A stretch of 64,000 nucleotides of DNA from Pyrocephalus nanus. Taxonomy: Eukaryota; Chordata; Aves; Passeriformes; Tyrannidae. The position numbers were made by a program, and so were the translations under genes. Every line of letters starts with the position of its first letter. Position 1 is the first letter of the stretch. The notes beneath the pieces are model-generated. The model did no database searches. It was not told the DNA's origin and was given only the letters and a program-made list of their open reading frames with translations. Shown here piece after piece: positions 1 to 12,835 of this stretch. Location: NCBI GenBank assembly GCA_038380795.1, contig CM076276.1:14894001-14958000 (forward strand), in the 5' to 3' direction.

Positions 1-67
1 CCGAGAGGGAGGGGAGGGGGTGAGGGGCTTGTGTGAGGGCTGAGGGGGTGCTGGGGGAGTAATGGTC

Positions 68-325
68 AGGATGGAATTCTGGAATGGTTTGGGCGGGAAG
101 GGACCTTAAAGCTCATCCAGTGCCACCCCCTGCCATGGGCAGGGACACCTTCCACCAGCCCAGGGTGCTCCAAGCCCCGTCCAACCTGGCCTTGGACACT
201 TCCAGGGATCCAGGGGTAGCCACAGCTTCTCTGGGCAACCTGTGCCAGGGCCTGCCCACCCTCCCAGGGAAGAATTCCTTCCCAGTATCCCATCTAGCCC
301 TGCCCTCTGGCAGTGGGAAGCCATT
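68..325 (-). repeat. CR1-type LINE 3' end
   Basis: The reverse strand reads as the 3' part of an avian CR1 element, including the stretch telling of a long shared block seen more than twenty times in this window. It runs from the terminal ATTC-rich end at about 68 to a 5'-truncated end near 325. It is a dead fragment. Confidence 0.85.
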
Positions 326-559
326 CCCTCTTGCTGTTAGAGTTCTTCCAAAGCCGGTCCCACTAAACTCTCCAGAAGGACTGAAACGAGAGCAAGGCCT
401 AGAAGAGTTAACTGGGGTATCTTGCTCTGTTCAGAGAATTGCCCTAGACCTGCTCTGCCTGTTGCAAAAACATTGGTAACTCGTTCTGTTCTGCTCACTG
501 GACCTAAACCTAACCATAAGAAGAATTGCTAGATATACAATCAGCCTAGAGGTCGTAAA

Positions 560-1010
560 TTAAGACAAGGTGGACATTTAAATAGGAGAAAAGGGCTTGG
601 AGCCAAGGGGTTTTGCAACCCTCAGTAGTCAGGACAGTAATAATGGAGAGGTAAGAAGGTCAAAGCGAGGAAGAAGAGAACCAGAGCCCTGGGTTAAGCT
701 GAAGGGCAGAAGGACCACCAGAACCTCGTGGCAGGAGAAGAATTTGGAAAGCACCGCCCTGAGCTCTGCCCAGAGCCCGCCCATTGTTAATATGAATAAT
801 TAGATGTGACTACATGAATATGTATGTTGAGGTGTTGTAATCACGAGTGTAGACTGCATAATTTACCTTGGTTTGCCTTGATGCCTTCGAGCAACTCTGT
901 CCAGAGCTGGCTCTGGACAGCACTGAATAAACAAATACCTTGCTGCTTGTAGATGGAAATGTCTCTGAGCAGTTAATCATTCTGAGGTTTTTCGATATCA
1001 GAACAGTGCC
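560..1010 (+). mobile_element. Possible solo LTR
   Basis: This spacer resembles an avian endogenous retrovirus LTR in layout: a U3-like stretch, an AATAAA at 926-931, then about 80 bp that could be R and U5. I see no convincing TG/CA ends, target duplication or internal coding sequence, so the boundaries are guesses. It may instead be ordinary intergenic DNA or a 5' untranslated exon of the downstream gene. Confidence 0.25.
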
Positions 1011-1273
1011 ACTCACGTGTGGGGTTTTATTTTCCTTCTTTTACCCCCATCTCCTTGTTTTTGGGGTTCTCCCAGCACTGCATGGAATTCCAGTGTTTTT
1101 TGAGCTGCTGAGGATGAAACACTTCGGTCCCTGGTGTGACTTACCCAACAGAGATGAAGAATTTGGGTGCTTGAGGAGTCTTTCTCTTGCCTTGTTGAGG
1201 ATCTTAAAAGTGTGAGCTGTCTCTTTGTTTTGTCTATCACCAAGTAGTTCCTTCCCTCTGGATTTCAGGAGCC

Positions 1274-4200
1274 ATGGGGCCATCAGGAGAGGAGGAAGAG
1301 CAGAGCATAATCCTGATCAGTGATGATGAAGCCGAGAGCACCCCTGGGAATTCTGTCCTGTTTGTAGACCCCCAGGGTAAGAACTGCTTTTGATGAAGTT
1401 CCCTAAATGACCTTTAGAATAAACTGAATTAAATTATTGTCTGATGGGCCTGAAATCTGTCTTGCTGCTGCTAGAAAATCAAAGTGCTTCAAAAGTTAAA
1501 AAAAAAAACCAAACAGGAAGAAATGCCATGATTTAGTAATTTTTAGGGATTTCTTTGATCAGACTGCTTAACCTAAAAGATGGTGCTGTGTAGTCTCAAA
1601 ATATTACCAAGTGAGTTAAAACTGGGCCTTTTCAATGTCTGGTGTCTCCTTTTTTTATTCCACATTCTCTGTCCCGATAGTTCATGGAAGTTTTTTGGAC
1701 CAAATGAAATCACAAGAAAATTCGGGCCTGGAAGTGTTAAAAAAGATAAATGTCAGTAACTTGTAATGAAGTCTGCAGTTCCCTTTAGGCTGATTTACAC
1801 CTCCTGTCCCCTTTCCTACAGAGGAACCTGCCCTGGGAGAGGACAAAGCTGAGGTTGTGGATGAGGAGTGTGAATTGATGGTCACTTTCTGTAAACAAGC
1901 CAATGTGATGCCTCACGCAAGATACGACTGCACCACACACCCCTTCGAGTACGTTCAGGGCTGGGGAGAGCCATCTGGGGATTGATTGTCCACAGTTGGT
2001 CCCTTTGGTCACAAAACCTCATGAGCTTTGTAAGAGCTGGATGAGGATGTAATTTGTTTCCTGAACAATCTTCTCTTGCAGGAGAACAGAATGTGACACT
2101 TGCGCACCCCTGGGGGAAAACGCTGACATTTGTGACCAGTGCTACTGCTACATCTGTGACAAACTGGCTTCTGAGGTGAGAGGGCAACTGGGAGTAAGTA
2201 AATTAATCATCAGTAAAAAGAATCCTGGAATGGTTGGGGTTGGGAGGGACCTTAAAGCCCATCCAGTCCCACCCCCTGCCATGGGCAGGGACACCTTCCA
2301 CCAGCCCAGGTGGCTACAAGCCCTGTCCAACCTGGCCTTGGACACTTCCAGGGATGGGGCAGCCACAGCTTCTCTGGGCAACCTGTGCCAGGGCCTGCCC
2401 ACCCTCCCAGGGAAGAGTTGAAGGGCACAAAACCAGTAAGTAATACATGAAATTTGACTCTTTTAACAGTTCCTCTCCTCAGTGTTGATTCCTGTCTGCT
2501 TCATAGCTGCTAAAAGTGTGGTTCTGTCAGGATTTTATTTTTGATAGCCCAGGCAGTTGTTGCAGTAAACTTTTAAGAGGTGTAAGCAAATTTACCTCCT
2601 GTTTGCTTTGGGCAAACAGTGCATTTCATCAAATCAAATTACTAAATCAGGCTGTTTCTCAATGAACTGGACAGACATCAGACTTTTAGACTGTCCTAAC
2701 TTGGAGTGGGGGGAATTGGGTGTGTGGAGTTTGTTAGGGGGTTTCTTAGAATTCAGAGAACCGAGCTGTGAACAAAGTTGGGGTGAACATGCAAGGACAA
2801 GGCTCTGTTCCCAACTTCCAGTGGGGAGGGTGCCAGCCCTGAGGGCCTCTGTAAAGTGTTTAGAAGTGACAGTAAATAACATTGGGGGTGTTTCTGTCCT
2901 TGTTTGCCATGATTCTGAGTGATTGTCACACTGAGTACTTCCCTGGGGCCTTGCTCAGGTGTGTAAAGGGTGAAATGATTTGTAGCCCTTCACTCAGACA
3001 AACTGGGTGGGTTTTTTTTGAGTTGCTCAACTGGAAGGGAGGAAAAAAAAAATGACACTAAAAAAGCCTTTCCCTGTTTTTCCTGTTTTCTCCCAACAGT
3101 GCCAGAACTGGACAACCCCCTCCCTGTGCCACTGCAATGCCCACAACAAGAGCAGGTTCTGGAAGGAGCGGCGGGACTTTGCCCTGGCCGGGGTGCTGGT
3201 CATGTTCAACCTGGAGCTGACGGACATCGACGCCGACCTGCGCCACGGGGGTGGGTGCTCTGCTCCCACCCACAGCGTCCCAGGGGCCTGGGGAGCAGCT
3301 GCTCTGGGCCACAGCTGTCCCTGAGGGGGATCAGGGGGTTTGTAGGGTGGCAGGTTGCTGTTGCTGCTCTTTATCCGGGTCATGCTTGGAGCAGGCACAG
3401 GTCAGCGGGTCCAGCTTCCTGTTTGCCTCCCACTGGAAGAGTCACAGCGTGGATTGGGTTGGAAGGGGCCTCAAAGCCCGTCTCATTCCACCCCCCTGCC
3501 ATGGGCAGGGACACCTCCCACTAGTCCAGGGTGTTCCAAGCCCTGTCCAACCTGGCCTGGGACACTTCCAGGGATCCAGGGGCAGCCACAGCTTCTCTGA
3601 GCAACCTGTGCCAGGGCCTGCCCACCCTCCCAGGGAAGTACCAGAAATGTCTCAAAACACACCTGGAAACACAAGCAGAACCTTCTGCCCCTGTTCAGCA
3701 CGAAAACAACACCTTTCCCATCCCCTCACAGTCCTGTGCTCTTGCCTCTGGCAACCTCAAAATCAAGTGAAATATGGAAAATAATTAACTTCAAGCTGGA
3801 AAGTGAGCACCCTGAAACAGACCCTCACCATCCTTCTTCCTGATATCCAACCTGAATTTCCCCTCTTTCAGTTTGCAGAAGCAGCAAACTTTCACCAACA
3901 AACAACTGGCTAAATAACCTTTACATGGTTGAACTCATGGCTGTCTCTCTTTTGGTTTGAAGAAAAAAAAAATTAGATGCAAAACTCTCAGTGCAATTTT
4001 TTTTTGTTCTGTTTTGTCTCATCTCTTAGGAAGTCTGCTCATCAAATTTATGCAGGAACTTTATGTGGAATATAACAAGTACCTGACTGGAGAAAGGATA
4101 CCTCCCACACAGCATGAATGCTTCTGCCTGCCCAAGTTGCCTCCTGGGCAGTGCAATGCCTGCAGGTCACGGAACATGGAGGTTGTGTACAAGTGAGTGA

Positions 4201-7200
4201 CAGCAGAGTCTGTTTGGGCTTTGCAGGTTTGACTTCCTTTAGCCAAGTGACAGTCACAATTGTGGCACCTGGTGTAGCAGAAATGGATTGAGAGGGACAG
4301 GGAGATGTTAAATTACGCTTGAATGGAGTTCAAGCACCCACTTAAATACATCTTTAAATGCCTCTGTTGTGCCATACAAGATACCTGGTTATGTCTCATT
4401 TTTATGACCTGGGAAAGCAGGAAAATAAGGCCTGTATTTTAGGGTAGGGTTAGATGGGATATTGGGAAGGAATCCTTCCCTGGGAGGGTGAGGAGGCTCT
4501 GGCACAGCTTGCCCAGAGAAGCTGTGGCTGCCCCTGGATCCAAGGACAGGTTGGACAGGGCTTGGAGCACCCTGAGCTAGTGGAAGGTGTCCCTGCCCAT
4601 GGCAAGGGGTGGGACTGGATGGGCTTTAAGGTCCCTTCCCACCTAAACCATTCCAGGATTCTGTGATTTTTACTAATTTGTCTTTTAGAGTGAGTTTCAC
4701 CTTTTAATGGATGTACCAAGCCTTTCAAAAAATACTGAAAGTAATTTTCATCACGTCATAAATCCTTTCCAGGCGAGGCAGCTTGTTCTCAAGCTGTAGA
4801 ACGGTCACAATTACCATTTGTTTGTGAAGTTCTTTGTTGCAGACCCTTTCTCTCATAGACCCCTTAACTTCCTCAGGTATTCTGACGTTTTTGCCCTGGT
4901 AACAAGATTTTTAAATCAGGCAGAGCAAGAAAGCCCTAAAGCTGCTGCTGTGATGCTGCTGGGAGCAGCTAAAGAGATTGCACTGCACAAAGACCCTTCC
5001 CTGTAAGTACCCAGGGCCACATCCACCTTGGCTTCTCCAAGGGAGGGGAGTTGGTGAGGGAATTCCAAGGTTCCAGTTATTTAGGATAAGGAAGTGCCAG
5101 AATCCCAGCCCGGGCTGCAGCACAAGAGGAAGATGAGCCCAGCCAAGAGAGAAGTGGGATTGGTTCCAGCAGGGATTTGGGGAAAAAGAGATTAAAGCTT
5201 GGATGTGAAGGAAAGAAGTTAAAAGTCATGAGGAAAGGAGATGATCTCCAGCAAGGGGAAGGAATTTGAGATGGGAACAGGGGGGAGGGAGGGTGACAGA
5301 CAACAGAGGGAGGCAGGTGGGGTTAATTCCCCAGGATAAGGTACAGGGACATGGAATCTTTCCTGAGAAGCTTCACTGAGTGAAGAAACATCTGACCTGG
5401 AAAAAAGGGAGGATGCATTTCTTGGGAAGGTCTTTCCTTATACACTGGGATTAGACACTGCTGTAAAGCACAGCAAATTCTGCAGCAGGTTTTGCACTGT
5501 GAGCGTTTGTTTGACCTGTTTGCAGTAGTTTTTGTTAGCATGACAATTTCCAGTGCTTTTTAAGGAAAAGTGTGGAGTACAGAGAAGGGGAAAAGGCAGG
5601 AAAACCAGGCAAACATTAGCTTGTGCTCTTTTCCCTCCCCTCTTAGAAGCTGGCAGAACCTTGGCCACACTGCATCACTGAAGATTGCTGTCCCATGTCT
5701 GTTCCAAAGGTGAGATTTGTTTTCTCCCTGGCTACAAATTCTCTGTTTGCTTTTAAAATGCAGATTTCAGGTGGCAGTTCCTCTGTTCAGAGGCACGTGG
5801 GGTGTTCTGGAAGGGCAGAGCAGAGGGTGTCAGGTGCTGGTGGTTAAACCAAAGAGCAAATAATGTCTGTTAGAGATCAAAACAGCAGCTTTGGAATATT
5901 CCACTGGGATGGAGTAGCCAGGGATGTAACATAGTAAAGTTCCCCCAGGGGCTGGGGAATGAGGACATCCAGCTCCCTTGGCTTAATTCAGTTCTCATTT
6001 TAGCTTTGGCTTTCCCCTTTCACCCCAAATTCACTTGCCACAGAAGGTTAATGAGTTAAGAATTAACTTCTTTCAGGAGCACTCAAACCCAATTCCATAT
6101 TCCCATTTTATCTGAAAATAATGACAGGTATAACCCAAATCCTTGAGCAATTTACATTTTGAATTCCTATTCCTGAAGTTTTTAATTTCTTACCTTTAAA
6201 GAACAGGAAAAGGATTTTTTTACTTCCTTCCCAAAAGCTTAAAAGAGTAAACTCTTGTTTGTTATCTCCAGTTATCAGCTAATCCAGAAATGGTTCCAGG
6301 AGCAGGGAAGGTGCAGGAGTTCAGGTGAATTATCAATTCCAGCATAATTTGCAGTGGTTTTTGTACATTCTCCCTGGAGATCTTTGTTTTAAAGCTTAAA
6401 ACCACAAACCCTTGCCTTCACTGGTATTAAAAATAACAGCAAAAGATTAATATCATTATTTACTACAAATCCTAAAGCAGACATTTAAATATAGATCCAA
6501 ACTGTCTGATATTTAACTAAAAAAAAACAACCCCAAACTTCTGTAGTTTCCCATATGATTAAAAAAAAAAGACACATCTTAATAGCAATTAATCTAATTT
6601 TAAGATACTACTTTTTTTCTTTTCAAATCACAGGATCACAACCCAACTTCAGAGGATGCTGGTGTTGTGTGACTTTCCAAAAACTCTGTATGAGAAGTTT
6701 ATTAATTTCTTTCAGTCCATCTCCCTTCCCTGTCACTGCTTTGGCTTCTCAAACAGGTATGTTCTTTGTCTTTTTGTCCACAGGAAATATTTTTATATGG
6801 TTGCCTTGTTTGAAAACAGCTCTGGGGGTTGGTTCTTTCCTCGACAGTAAAAGTGGGAGCATTTTAGAGGAATATTTTGGTACTAACTGCTTTTTATTTG
6901 TTTTATTTATTTATGTGATGGGACAAATAAGTTGTTCTCCATACAGCTTTTTATTTTCTCTTCCCCAAAACTGAGCTGCAAACCCCAAAAAGGTTTATTA
7001 GTAAATATTCATGATACTTAAAGGGAATAAATTGGGATTTAACACCAAAACAAGAGTTAAAGTGCCTTTGTTTTTGCCCTCCCAGCCTGAACGTGGTGCC
7101 CTGGGACCACGGGTTGCTGACCACAGTTCTGAAAGGCCAGAACATCACGGGGCAGAGGACACAGAAAGGCAGGAAGATTTTCCTCTGGGAAAATCTCCCT

Positions 7201-10200
7201 GTCATCGAGGCCCGAGTGGAGAGACTGCTTGACAAGAAGAAGTAAGATTGGTGTGGGGTTTTGTTTTTGGAAACCCAGCTCTCACATTTGCAGGGGAGTG
7301 TTTTCCAAACCTCTGCAGTTTGGCAGAAGGGCAGGCACAAAACAAGGAGCCCTTGGAAGCTGTTCATGCCCCCTGTTCCTTATCAACCAGGCCAGGAGCT
7401 TTCTGAAGAAGGGGATGATTTCTGTGTTTCCACAAACCCTGTGGGTTTTTAGATGTTGATTTTAAAGCAATTTCTGTTCATCAAAGGCTGACTAGTGGAA
7501 GACAGCCAGAAAAACGTGTCCTGGGTCTTCAGAGGTCTGTGTTCAAATAAATGCAGTGTTCAAAAGAATACAGTCCATTAAAGAATTAAACTGAAAGGCA
7601 ACCTCCTGGTTGATTTTGCCAGAGCAGAAATAATTGGTGAATAACTTCTTGGAATTTATTTCCAACTGTCTCTTGCTTCCAGTTGCATTTCCACCCTCTT
7701 GTGTGGGAAGATCTGTTGTTTTGCTTCGTTAATTACAGTAAATATTTGATTGAGCTGTCTGTAGCTTTGCACTTCCTTCCCTTTCCTCCTCACCTTCTTT
7801 GTTTCTCTCCCCAGCTACAAAGAAGTTGTTCGTTACCTGAGAGCTGTGAAATGCAACGACACCAAAGGGTAAATGGCTTTTGCCCTTCTCCCCCTTTCTT
7901 CCTCCCCAAGCACAGTCAGATCTCTACATATACCTACACAGGAAAAAATTCCTGCTGATGGCAATCACATCCTCATCTCTTCTGCCCAGGTTGAGAGACC
8001 TTCGGGATAAGATCCCCTTCTACCTGTGTAAAACTGGGGATTTCCTGGACGCTGCCCATTCCCTGCTGTTCCCAGTGAACAGCCTGGCCTGCTGCTCTGC
8101 CTGCAGGATAACCCCCTGCGAGTTCCAGGCCTACCTCAAGATGTTCAGGACAGGCTGTGTTCCCCCTGGCAATGACATGCTGCAGACTGGGCCCTGGCTC
8201 ACAGTTGGCAAGTGTCACTTCCTGCTTGTGTGTGTTTAGAACTTTGACTTTCTCATTAAGTCAGATGGGAAATGTTCCATGACCTGTGCATTCCATTCAG
8301 CCACTGATGAGTGGGGTGATCTGTCCTGGTGCAGATCTTTGCAGCTTTCCAGAGCTGTGTTTTACAGTTGATAGTTTTCCATTCTACCTACAAAATGTTG
8401 TAAAATAGCTGTAGATCCTTGTGTGGCTCTGTTGGATTTCTACACCAACATGTCTGTAACTATCTTGTTTGTGCCACTCTAATTTTGCAGGGAATCTAAG
8501 ACATGATTTGGATTTATTTTTTTCTCTCCTCTTGCAGGGTCTCCCCTCAGGGAGGGTGTGCTAATTAAACAGGCACTCAAACTGCTTTACAGCAACGTGT
8601 CACTGTACAGGAATGTGAGTCATTAAAACTCTTTCTCTAAATTACCTCTTCTGTCCCGTTACTTCTCCAAGGCAAGGGTTTACCCTCAGAACCTTTTTTT
8701 TTCTCTGAATAATTCACACCTCTGTGGACAGATTTCACTCTGTAATGCAAATGTTCTGTTGTGTTTCAGCCCAAGTGCTGGAGTTCCCTCATCATGGTTT
8801 TGGGGAGCAGCAATCTGCTGGCAAAAAGTGGGCACCTACATCCCTTATCCCTGAAAGAGCCACCACTTGACTTCCAGGAGGTACCTCAAACAGTGCTGGG
8901 AAGTGGGAGATCTGTTGTCTTGGTTTTGTACAAGATTTTTTGATGTGGGCATTGAGTGGTTCTCCTAAAATGCCAGGGTTAACTTTCCAGGGCCTCATCC
9001 AGTGCTCCATTTTCTGTGCCAAGTGTAAAACTGCAGAATGTTGGGATTCAGGGGTGTTAAAGGTTAATTGTGCTCCCAGCTCAGTGCCTGGGACTGATTC
9101 TGTGTCTGTTCATGGTGAGATGGATCAGGTAACAAAGGGCCTGGAGTGGCAGGACAAGGGGGAATGGCCTCACATTGCAGGAGGTTTAGATGGGATATTG
9201 GGAAGGAATCTTCCCTGGGAGGGTGGGCAGGCCCTGGCACAGGTTGCCCAGAGAAGCTGTGGCTGCCCCATCCCTGGAAGTGTCCCAGGCCAGGTTGGAC
9301 GGGGCTTGGAGCACCCTGGGCTGGTGGAAGGTGTCCCTGCCCATGGCAGGGGGTGGCACTGGATGAGCTTTAATGTCCCTCCAACCCAAACCATCCTGGA
9401 ATTCTACCAAAGATCATTCCAGAGCCCTGCTGGTGCTGTGTGAGTGTGGGGAGTGTGTCCATCCCCCCTTACCTGTTGTGTCTCCTTCCCTCCCCTGCAG
9501 GGAGTCCTGGCTGCCAGCGGGAGCCTCCTGGAGGAACTGAAGGCCAAAGTTAATGTTTCTTTGCCACCTTCTATTTTCTCCCCTCAGGTGGGTGTGCTCG
9601 TGGCAAGGGGGGAATTCACCATCTGGGTGACTGTGCCTGAGCTAGAACAGTGGGCTGGTTATAACAGGCTTTGAAGAGGGGCTGGAAGATATTTTTGGGG
9701 GGAGAAACAGCTTAGAACTGTTGTTAGCAGAGTTTAAAGGCTGGAGCAGAGATCTGAAGGTAAGAAAATTATGAGGGTCTGTTCTGGTCTGACACATCTT
9801 CAGTCTAGGACAAGTTTTACCTCCTAACAGTTCAAATTTATGCATTTAGAAAGTGGGAGGGCTGTAAGTAAGAATTGATTCTGTTTTAATGTCTCCCAGG
9901 GTGATCTTGTGTTATTTGGTTCAAACAGGAGACTGTCCTTTAACAGCTTGTCACTGCTTGTCTCAAAACTCAGAATAGCCCAGAATTTCTAAGTTTCCCT
10001 TAAATTAGGGTTTCAAATATAGAGGAACATGTTTGAAGGTGGCTGGGCAAATATTCTATATTCAGTGCAGTCAGTACTTATCAGCCTTATCTTTTTCTTT
10101 ACTTCTTTTGAGGAAATTCAGTTTATTCTCCACATATGTGACTCTTGAGCTGAAATTTTTTCCCTTTAATTCTCTATTTCTCCTTCTGTGGCTTCATATC

Positions 10201-11664
10201 TCTGTGAGCACTTGGATTCCACCAGGTGAACGAGCTGCACAAATAAAGTACCTGTTTATTCCCCCCTTTTTTTGCTCTTCATGAGATTCTTGTGGATGTG
10301 TTGTCTGACTTCCAACCTCTGGCTGAAATGGGAGTAACTGCTTTGACTGGATACAGTGTGAAATGGTGGGAAAGTGGGCTTTTAAATCTATTTCTCTTGC
10401 TGTTGATGTCTCTCCTGTAGCTGCACCACGAGGCTTGTCTCATCCTGGCAGTAAAAGCAGTGCAACAGATGCTCTTTTGTGACCTTCCATACCTGACTTC
10501 CTTCCTAGAGATAGTCCTGGCTTTTGGGGTGAGTCCTGGGTACTGATTTCTGTTCTAAGAGATTAAATCCAACGGCATTTAAAATCCCTGCAACACCATC
10601 TTGGAGGTTTTGGACACATTTAACTTGTTTCAGCTTTGCTCTTTATTTTAATCTTTTTGTTTGGTTGTGGGGTTTTTTTTGTAGAAATTGTTGCTACCTC
10701 AGTTAAATCCCTGGTCCTCCTTTCTCTCACCCTAGAATAACTTCTGGGCTCTGAGGCTGCTGCTGGAGCACCTCTCCTACCAAGAGCACATTCTCCAAGG
10801 CACTGTCGGCCTCATTTTGAGAGACCTCAGTCGCCAGAAAGCAACAGTCCTGAAACTGTGAGTAAACACTGGCTGCTGAGCTCTGATTGTTTATGGAAAC
10901 AGCAGAGCAGCCCCAGGGCACAGAGATAATCCCCAGCTCTTGGAAAGCAGCCAGAAGTCAGGGATGCCAATCCTGGAACAACCCAGGTGAGTTGTCCCAG
11001 CAGCTCTTTTCCCTTTCCAGGTGGCAGAACCTCGGTGCCCAGTACGTGGGTGAGTTCCTGTGCCTGTTCCTGACCTGCAGCCGCCAGGAGATGCAAAACA
11101 TCGGCCTCTTCAGCCTGAACATCATCACAGAGAACCTGCACGTGTGAGTGGAGCTGCTCAGAGACACACGGGAAATCCTGGGGCTGCCTCAGGGCAGGGC
11201 TCAGAATCCCTCTCTGTGTTTCAGGTGTCCATGGGCAAAGCATCTCTGCAGCTTTTTCCACAACTCAGTGAGTACCTCGATGGTTTTAGCATTACATTAT
11301 TACATTTATAATATCTTAGGCCACATTTATAATATATATTTATTCTTACAGTTTATTCTGTATATTTATATACAGAATATATAATACAGTATATTTATTC
11401 TTATTATGAAATACTTTAATAACACAGACATTATTTACCAACAAAGCAGACCAATGACAACTACATTACTTGCCAGTTAGTTATTTAACCATGTAATTTT
11501 GTCATTAGTGTATCAAATATGTGAATTTCATTTTTTTGCACCAGCCTGAAAATTCCCAAAGGAATTAACTCCATTTCTCTGCCCAGGGATTGAGGCACCT
11601 CCCCCCTGGCACAGAAGCTCACCACGAAGTCTCAAAGTTCCTAAAACTGTTTAAAGAACTGTAA
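1274..11664 (+). CDS. Uncharacterised SIM- and Cys/His-cluster protein, 19 coding exons
   Basis: Coding exons: 1274-1376, 1822-1948, 2082-2175, 3100-3250, 4030-4192, 4877-5002, 5647-5709, 6634-6756, 7086-7241, 7815-7868, 7990-8207, 8538-8614, 8770-8880, 9501-9587, 10421-10528, 10736-10857, 11021-11143, 11225-11267, 11587-11664. They join without a stop into 708 residues, and phase is kept at every junction, so the gene looks intact. Residues 12-19 (IILISDDE) are a textbook SUMO-interacting motif: a hydrophobic core followed by acidic residues. Residues 71-123 hold a dense cluster of about ten Cys plus His, probably binding zinc. The remainder is predominantly helical-looking and Leu-rich, with no signal peptide or membrane segment. 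All introns are GT-AG except the one after 8207, which starts GC. I do not recognise the family; it faintly recalls a plant Cys-rich domain, but I cannot confirm that. A nuclear, SUMO-linked role is inference from the motif only. Confidence 0.85.
2218..2416 (-). repeat. CR1-type LINE 3' end
   Basis: Reverse-strand CR1 fragment in the intron after exon 3 of the first gene, starting about 40 bp past the splice donor at 2176. Confidence 0.9.
3450..3638 (-). repeat. CR1-type LINE 3' end
   Basis: Reverse-strand CR1 fragment in an intron of the first gene; more diverged than the neighbouring copies at its 3' end. Confidence 0.85.
4440..4666 (+). repeat. CR1-type LINE 3' end
   Basis: Forward-strand CR1 fragment in an intron, ending in the usual ATTC/TGTG tail at about 4666. 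Confidence 0.9.
9184..9403 (+). repeat. CR1-type LINE 3' end
   Basis: Forward-strand CR1 fragment in the intron between the exons ending at 8880 and starting at 9501. Confidence 0.9.
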
Positions 11665-12430
11665 CTTGACTTCAATCTTCGGGAATATTTTCCGGTTTTT
11701 CTGAGCACTGTCTTCCTGCAGCCCCTTGGTTTTCCTTTGGTTTTCATCTCCAGAAACATTCAGCTTTTTAAAAACCGACTTCAGAGCGAGGCCTTGAGCG
11801 GGGAGAGGGAGCTGTGATTTGGGGATGTCCTTTCCTGCAGTTCCTGCAAGAGCTTTTAGGTTGTTTTAAGGAGCTGATCCCCCAGAGATTCTGGGAGAGG
11901 AGCACGGATGGAGCTGGAGCACCACGAGCTGTCACTCCTGGCATGGCAGGACAAGGCAAAACTGCTGAGAGGGGGAAAAGCTGAAACCAGGAAAATCCGT
12001 GAAACCAGGAGCTGCTGGAGGCTGCAAGATGGACCAAGTTGCTCCCAGCAGCCCCCTGGGGAGGAGGGGCTGGAGCAGCCAAGAGCTGGGTGGGTGTGTA
12101 AATCACCCCAATCTCAGGCTTGGTTTTGATTCCCCGCAGCAGGGGAGGGGTGGGCTGAGCCTGGGGGCTCTCAAACCCGACCCCCTGGGCTGTTTCACAC
12201 CTGTGGAGGTGAAAAAGGGCTGTTTCTCTCCTGGTTTCTGCTCCTTCCCGCCCTGATCCCAGCCTGGCAGCGAAGGCAAACGATGTGCTGAACTGCACTT
12301 TGCACATTTAAGGGTTTTGGGAGGGGTTTGTAGCGTTTGGTATCCCAAAGAAGCTGCAGTTACTCGAGTTTTCTACACAGAGTGCACCTAAATCAACACC
12401 ACGTCAATTAAATATGTATCAACTTTACTG
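11665..12430. other. 3' region of the first gene
   Basis: No coding exon seen. It presumably holds the 3' untranslated region of the first gene. There is no AATAAA close to the stop codon; the variant ATTAAA at 12407-12412 is the only candidate poly(A) signal I found, and it is weak. Confidence 0.4.
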
Positions 12431-12435
12431 TCAGT

Positions 12436-12835
12436 TGGATTGTTTTGTTTGTTTGGGGAGTTTGTTGTTTGGGGAGTTTTTTGGCCCTGTTTTTCTTTTT
12501 TTTTTGGGGGGGGGGTTGGAGTTTTTTGAGGGGGTTTTGTTTGGGGTTGAGATTTTTTGGCTCCTTAGTGGTGGTTGGGTTCTCTTTGGATTTTTTGGGG
12601 GGGTTTGGGGGCTTTTGGGTTTGAGAGGTTTTTTTCACTTGTTTTTTTAGGGAGGGTTGGCTTCTGTTTGGGGTTTTTTTGGTGGGGGGTGAGTTTTTTT
12701 TTTGGACTTTGGGTTTTGGGTTGGGTGTTTTTGTTTTTTTCCTTGGGGAGGGGGTTTTGGGGTGGAGGTTTTGGGGCTTTTTTAATTTTGTTTTAGCTGG
12801 GGTTTTGGGCTTTTTTGGCTTTGGGTTGGACTGGG
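12436..12835 (+). repeat. T/G-only low-complexity tract
   Basis: About 400 bp in which the + strand is nearly all T and G, with runs such as TTTTGGGG and up to ten G in a row. C and A are almost absent. Open frames here are composition artefacts. Confidence 0.9.

Larger units (their letters stand above)
1..1273. other. Upstream spacer or leader of the first gene
   Basis: No supported coding exon. It holds the CR1 copy at 68-325 and the possible LTR at 560-1010. A splice acceptor (TTTCAG) lies five bases before the ATG at 1274, so the first coding exon is preceded by an intron and at least one untranslated exon that I could not place. Confidence 0.5.

Noticed and set aside
66..479. Frames rich in [15 protein letters not shown] peptides here and at many other places
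   Set aside because: They are translations of the CR1 3' end, which is non-coding.
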